Positions 4,569 to 5,709 of a stretch of 5,709 nucleotides of DNA are shown here, piece by piece (position 1 is the first letter of the stretch; every line of letters starts with the position of its first letter). Made by a program: the position numbers and the translations under genes. The DNA is from an uncultured Fibrobacter sp. (GTDB lineage: Bacteria > Fibrobacterota > Fibrobacteria > Fibrobacterales > Fibrobacteraceae): assembly GCA_947306025.1 (NCBI GenBank), contig CAMZFJ010000146.1:1-5709 (forward strand). The letters are read 5' to 3'. The notes under the pieces are model-generated. The model was not told the origin of the DNA. It worked only from the letters and a program-made list of their open reading frames with translations, and did no database searches.

Positions 4569-5531
4569 CTATTTCACGTAGTAGGCGTTCACGCTAGATT
4601 TTGCGCCAAAAGCTTCTTTAAATCGAATCAAGTTTTCGTTTAAATATTCGCCACCATTTTCTGTAGATATGCCCCAAGAAACTTGTTTATAACCTTCAAG
4701 AGCAGCCTCGCGCATCACGCGTACATATAAAGCCGTTGCTGGTTGAAACTTTTTATAATCAGGATTTGGTGCAATATACTGCGCGTGAATTGTCTTGGTC
4801 TTATCAAATAAGAACAACATCATAGCAGCAACAAGCGTGTCGCCATCCCAAATGCCACGGAAACGAATATGATCGGGAATATGAACATCCTTCAAATCAT
4901 AAAGTTCTTGCAACGTGTGGACTGGGCGCACATGGTACTTGGATTTAGACATTTCCAAAAAGCTGTAGAATTGCTCAAAATCTTTGGTTGTTACAAGATC
5001 ACCAAATTTGATACCCGAAATTTCGGATTTTTTGAAAATGCGACGGCATTCCTTATCACAATTTTCCAGAGGATCAACCGATGTTTGTAGCGAGCAAAAA
5101 GAACTCAATTCTGTGTATCGCGTATAACCTAAATGTTCTAAAGTATATTCTAGAAGGTCAGGACTTTCTTCGGAAAACATTGCCGGGGTGATTTTAAAAC
5201 GTATCGACTTGAAAGAACTTGTGAGGTATTGATCCGCTTCTTTTAAAATTTCGCCAAGTCTAGAACCACGATAAAATGTTTTTGCGATAATCGGTCCACC
5301 AAAAGTTGAACCCGCATGAGATATGAACGATTTATCCTTGACAACACCAGGAAAATACGCAACGATGGTCCCGCTTTTTTGCAAAGCAAAACTGGCATCT
5401 GTAAAACGTCCAGCCGGATGGTAATTCAGGAATCGACGAGTCTGCAAAAACGTGCCATTGACAGACTCTTTCTCAACAAAATGGTCGAGTCGTCGGTCTA
5501 ATTCAGGGCTGTAATGCAAAATTTCGTACAT
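4569..5531 (-). CDS. FemAB/BioF2-like GNAT-fold acyltransferase
   Basis: The 320-residue protein has no signal peptide. It begins MYEILHYSPEL and has the N-terminal FLQTRRFLNYHP segment. A conserved middle (CRRIFKKSEISGIKF, then YSFLEMSKSKYHVRPVHTLQ) is followed by RFRGIWDGDTLVAAMMLFLF and the C-terminal signature WGISTENGGEYLNENLIRFKEAFG (286-309). This is the architecture of FemAB-related and Acetyltransf_6 (BioF2-like) proteins, which transfer acyl or aminoacyl groups onto amines, often on surface polysaccharide precursors or peptidoglycan. The substrate is not evident. GGAGG ends one base before the ATG at 5537 but seven before the ATG at 5531, and the truncated copy starts at the equivalent of 5531, so that start is preferred. 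It begins 23 bases after the stop of the upstream gene, suggesting cotranscription. The convergent ketoisomerase hints at an amino-sugar substrate, but that is inference. Confidence 0.82.
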   Translation of the reverse strand: MYEILHYSPELDRRLDHFVEKESVNGTFLQTRRFLNYHPAGRFTDASFALQKSGTIVAYFPGVVKDKSFISHAGSTFGGPIIAKTFYRGSRLGEILKEADQYLTSSFKSIRFKITPAMFSEESPDLLEYTLEHLGYTRYTELSSFCSLQTSVDPLENCDKECRRIFKKSEISGIKFGDLVTTKDFEQFYSFLEMSKSKYHVRPVHTLQELYDLKDVHIPDHIRFRGIWDGDTLVAAMMLFLFDKTKTIHAQYIAPNPDYKKFQPATALYVRVMREAALEGYKQVSWGISTENGGEYLNENLIRFKEAFGAKSSVNAYYVK

Positions 5532-5538
5532 ATCCATA

Positions 5539-5543
5539 CCTCC
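5539..5543 (-). promoter_or_regulatory. Ribosome binding site deciding the acyltransferase start
   Basis: GGAGG on the minus strand is followed by T and then ATG GAT ATG. The gap to the first ATG (5537) is one base, too short for efficient initiation; to the second (5531) it is seven. The same layout (ribosome site, ATG, one codon, ATG) occurs before the first lipoprotein gene. Confidence 0.65.
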
Positions 5544-5554
5544 GGCGCTTTACG

Positions 5555-5709
5555 CTATTCGGATTTTTGCGAATCCTTGACTGACGATTTCTGCGAAACC
5601 TTCCCTTCAGCATTTTGCGCGGCTTGCTTGGCGGCTTTTTCAGCCTTCGCCGCATTTTCGGCGGCATGTTCAAGGCGAGCGGGCTTGCCGGCCAAATTGC
5701 GCAAGAGTC
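5555..5709 (-). CDS. C-terminal end of an unidentified protein with an Ala/Lys-rich tail (cut by window edge)
   Basis: Fifty codons are open from the window edge to a TAG at 5555-5557. The visible end reads LLRNLAGKPARLEHAAENAA and continues with a low-complexity Ala/Lys/Glu/Gln stretch (AEKAAKQAAQNAEGK), closing with Ser/Lys-rich KSSVKDSQKSE. The alanine-lysine periodicity suggests a charged, probably helical or disordered tail. The family cannot be recognised from this part. It is called coding because the composition is strongly protein-like, the stop lies 23 bases before the next start on the same strand, and the spacing looks like an operon. Confidence 0.6.
   Translation of the reverse strand, partial: LLRNLAGKPARLEHAAENAAKAEKAAKQAAQNAEGKVSQKSSVKDSQKSE

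Noticed and set aside
1..5709. tRNA, rRNA, CRISPR array, insertion sequence or integrase
   Set aside because: No cloverleaf with a CCA end, no regularly spaced direct repeats and no transposase or integrase motif were found on either strand.

Overview
The window looks like a chromosomal segment of a Fibrobacter-like bacterium. The main reason is the 275-residue protein on the minus strand at 2580-3407. It has the full architecture of the TIGR02147 / DUF4423 family: an N-terminal Cro-like helix-turn-helix, a Tyr/Trp-rich middle and a C-terminal winged helix. From general knowledge, this family is strongly expanded in Fibrobacter. AT-rich intergenic DNA, moderate-GC genes and lipoproteins encoded beside the regulator fit that assignment. 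No database search was possible, so the taxon is an inference.

Layout, left to right. (1) 1-294, minus: N-terminal 98 residues of a PLP-dependent class I/II aminotransferase, cut by the window edge. (2) 295-539: intergenic, with a weak promoter candidate and an inverted repeat for the aminotransferase, and a clear intrinsic terminator for the genes to its right. (3) 3407 down to 540, minus: a compact three-gene unit of a TIGR02147-type regulator followed by two tandemly duplicated lipoproteins that share the lipobox and six further cysteines. A good sigma-70-like promoter abuts the regulator's ATG. It lies inside a 63-bp symmetric arrangement of four CTCAA/TTGAG half-sites, a plausible operator. 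(4) 3480-3877: about 400 bp between divergent genes, holding a sharply GC-rich block (about 58% GC against 25-28% on both sides) full of small perfect hairpins, of unknown nature. (5) 3878-4300, plus: an FdtA/QdtA-type dTDP-sugar 3,4-ketoisomerase without other sugar-nucleotide genes beside it. (6) 4316-5709, minus: the Ala/Lys-rich C-terminus of an unidentified protein, a FemAB/BioF2-like GNAT acyltransferase, and a 63-codon copy of that acyltransferase that has lost about 259 internal residues in frame.

The most interesting points are the regulator-plus-lipoprotein unit with its symmetric operator-like array, and two genes (the regulator and the ketoisomerase) whose -10 boxes lie exactly six bases before the ATG, predicting leaderless mRNAs. 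The internally deleted acyltransferase copy and the GC-rich hairpin block also deserve a second look. The ketoisomerase and the acyltransferase both fit surface-glycan modification, but they are convergent and their partnership is only suggested.
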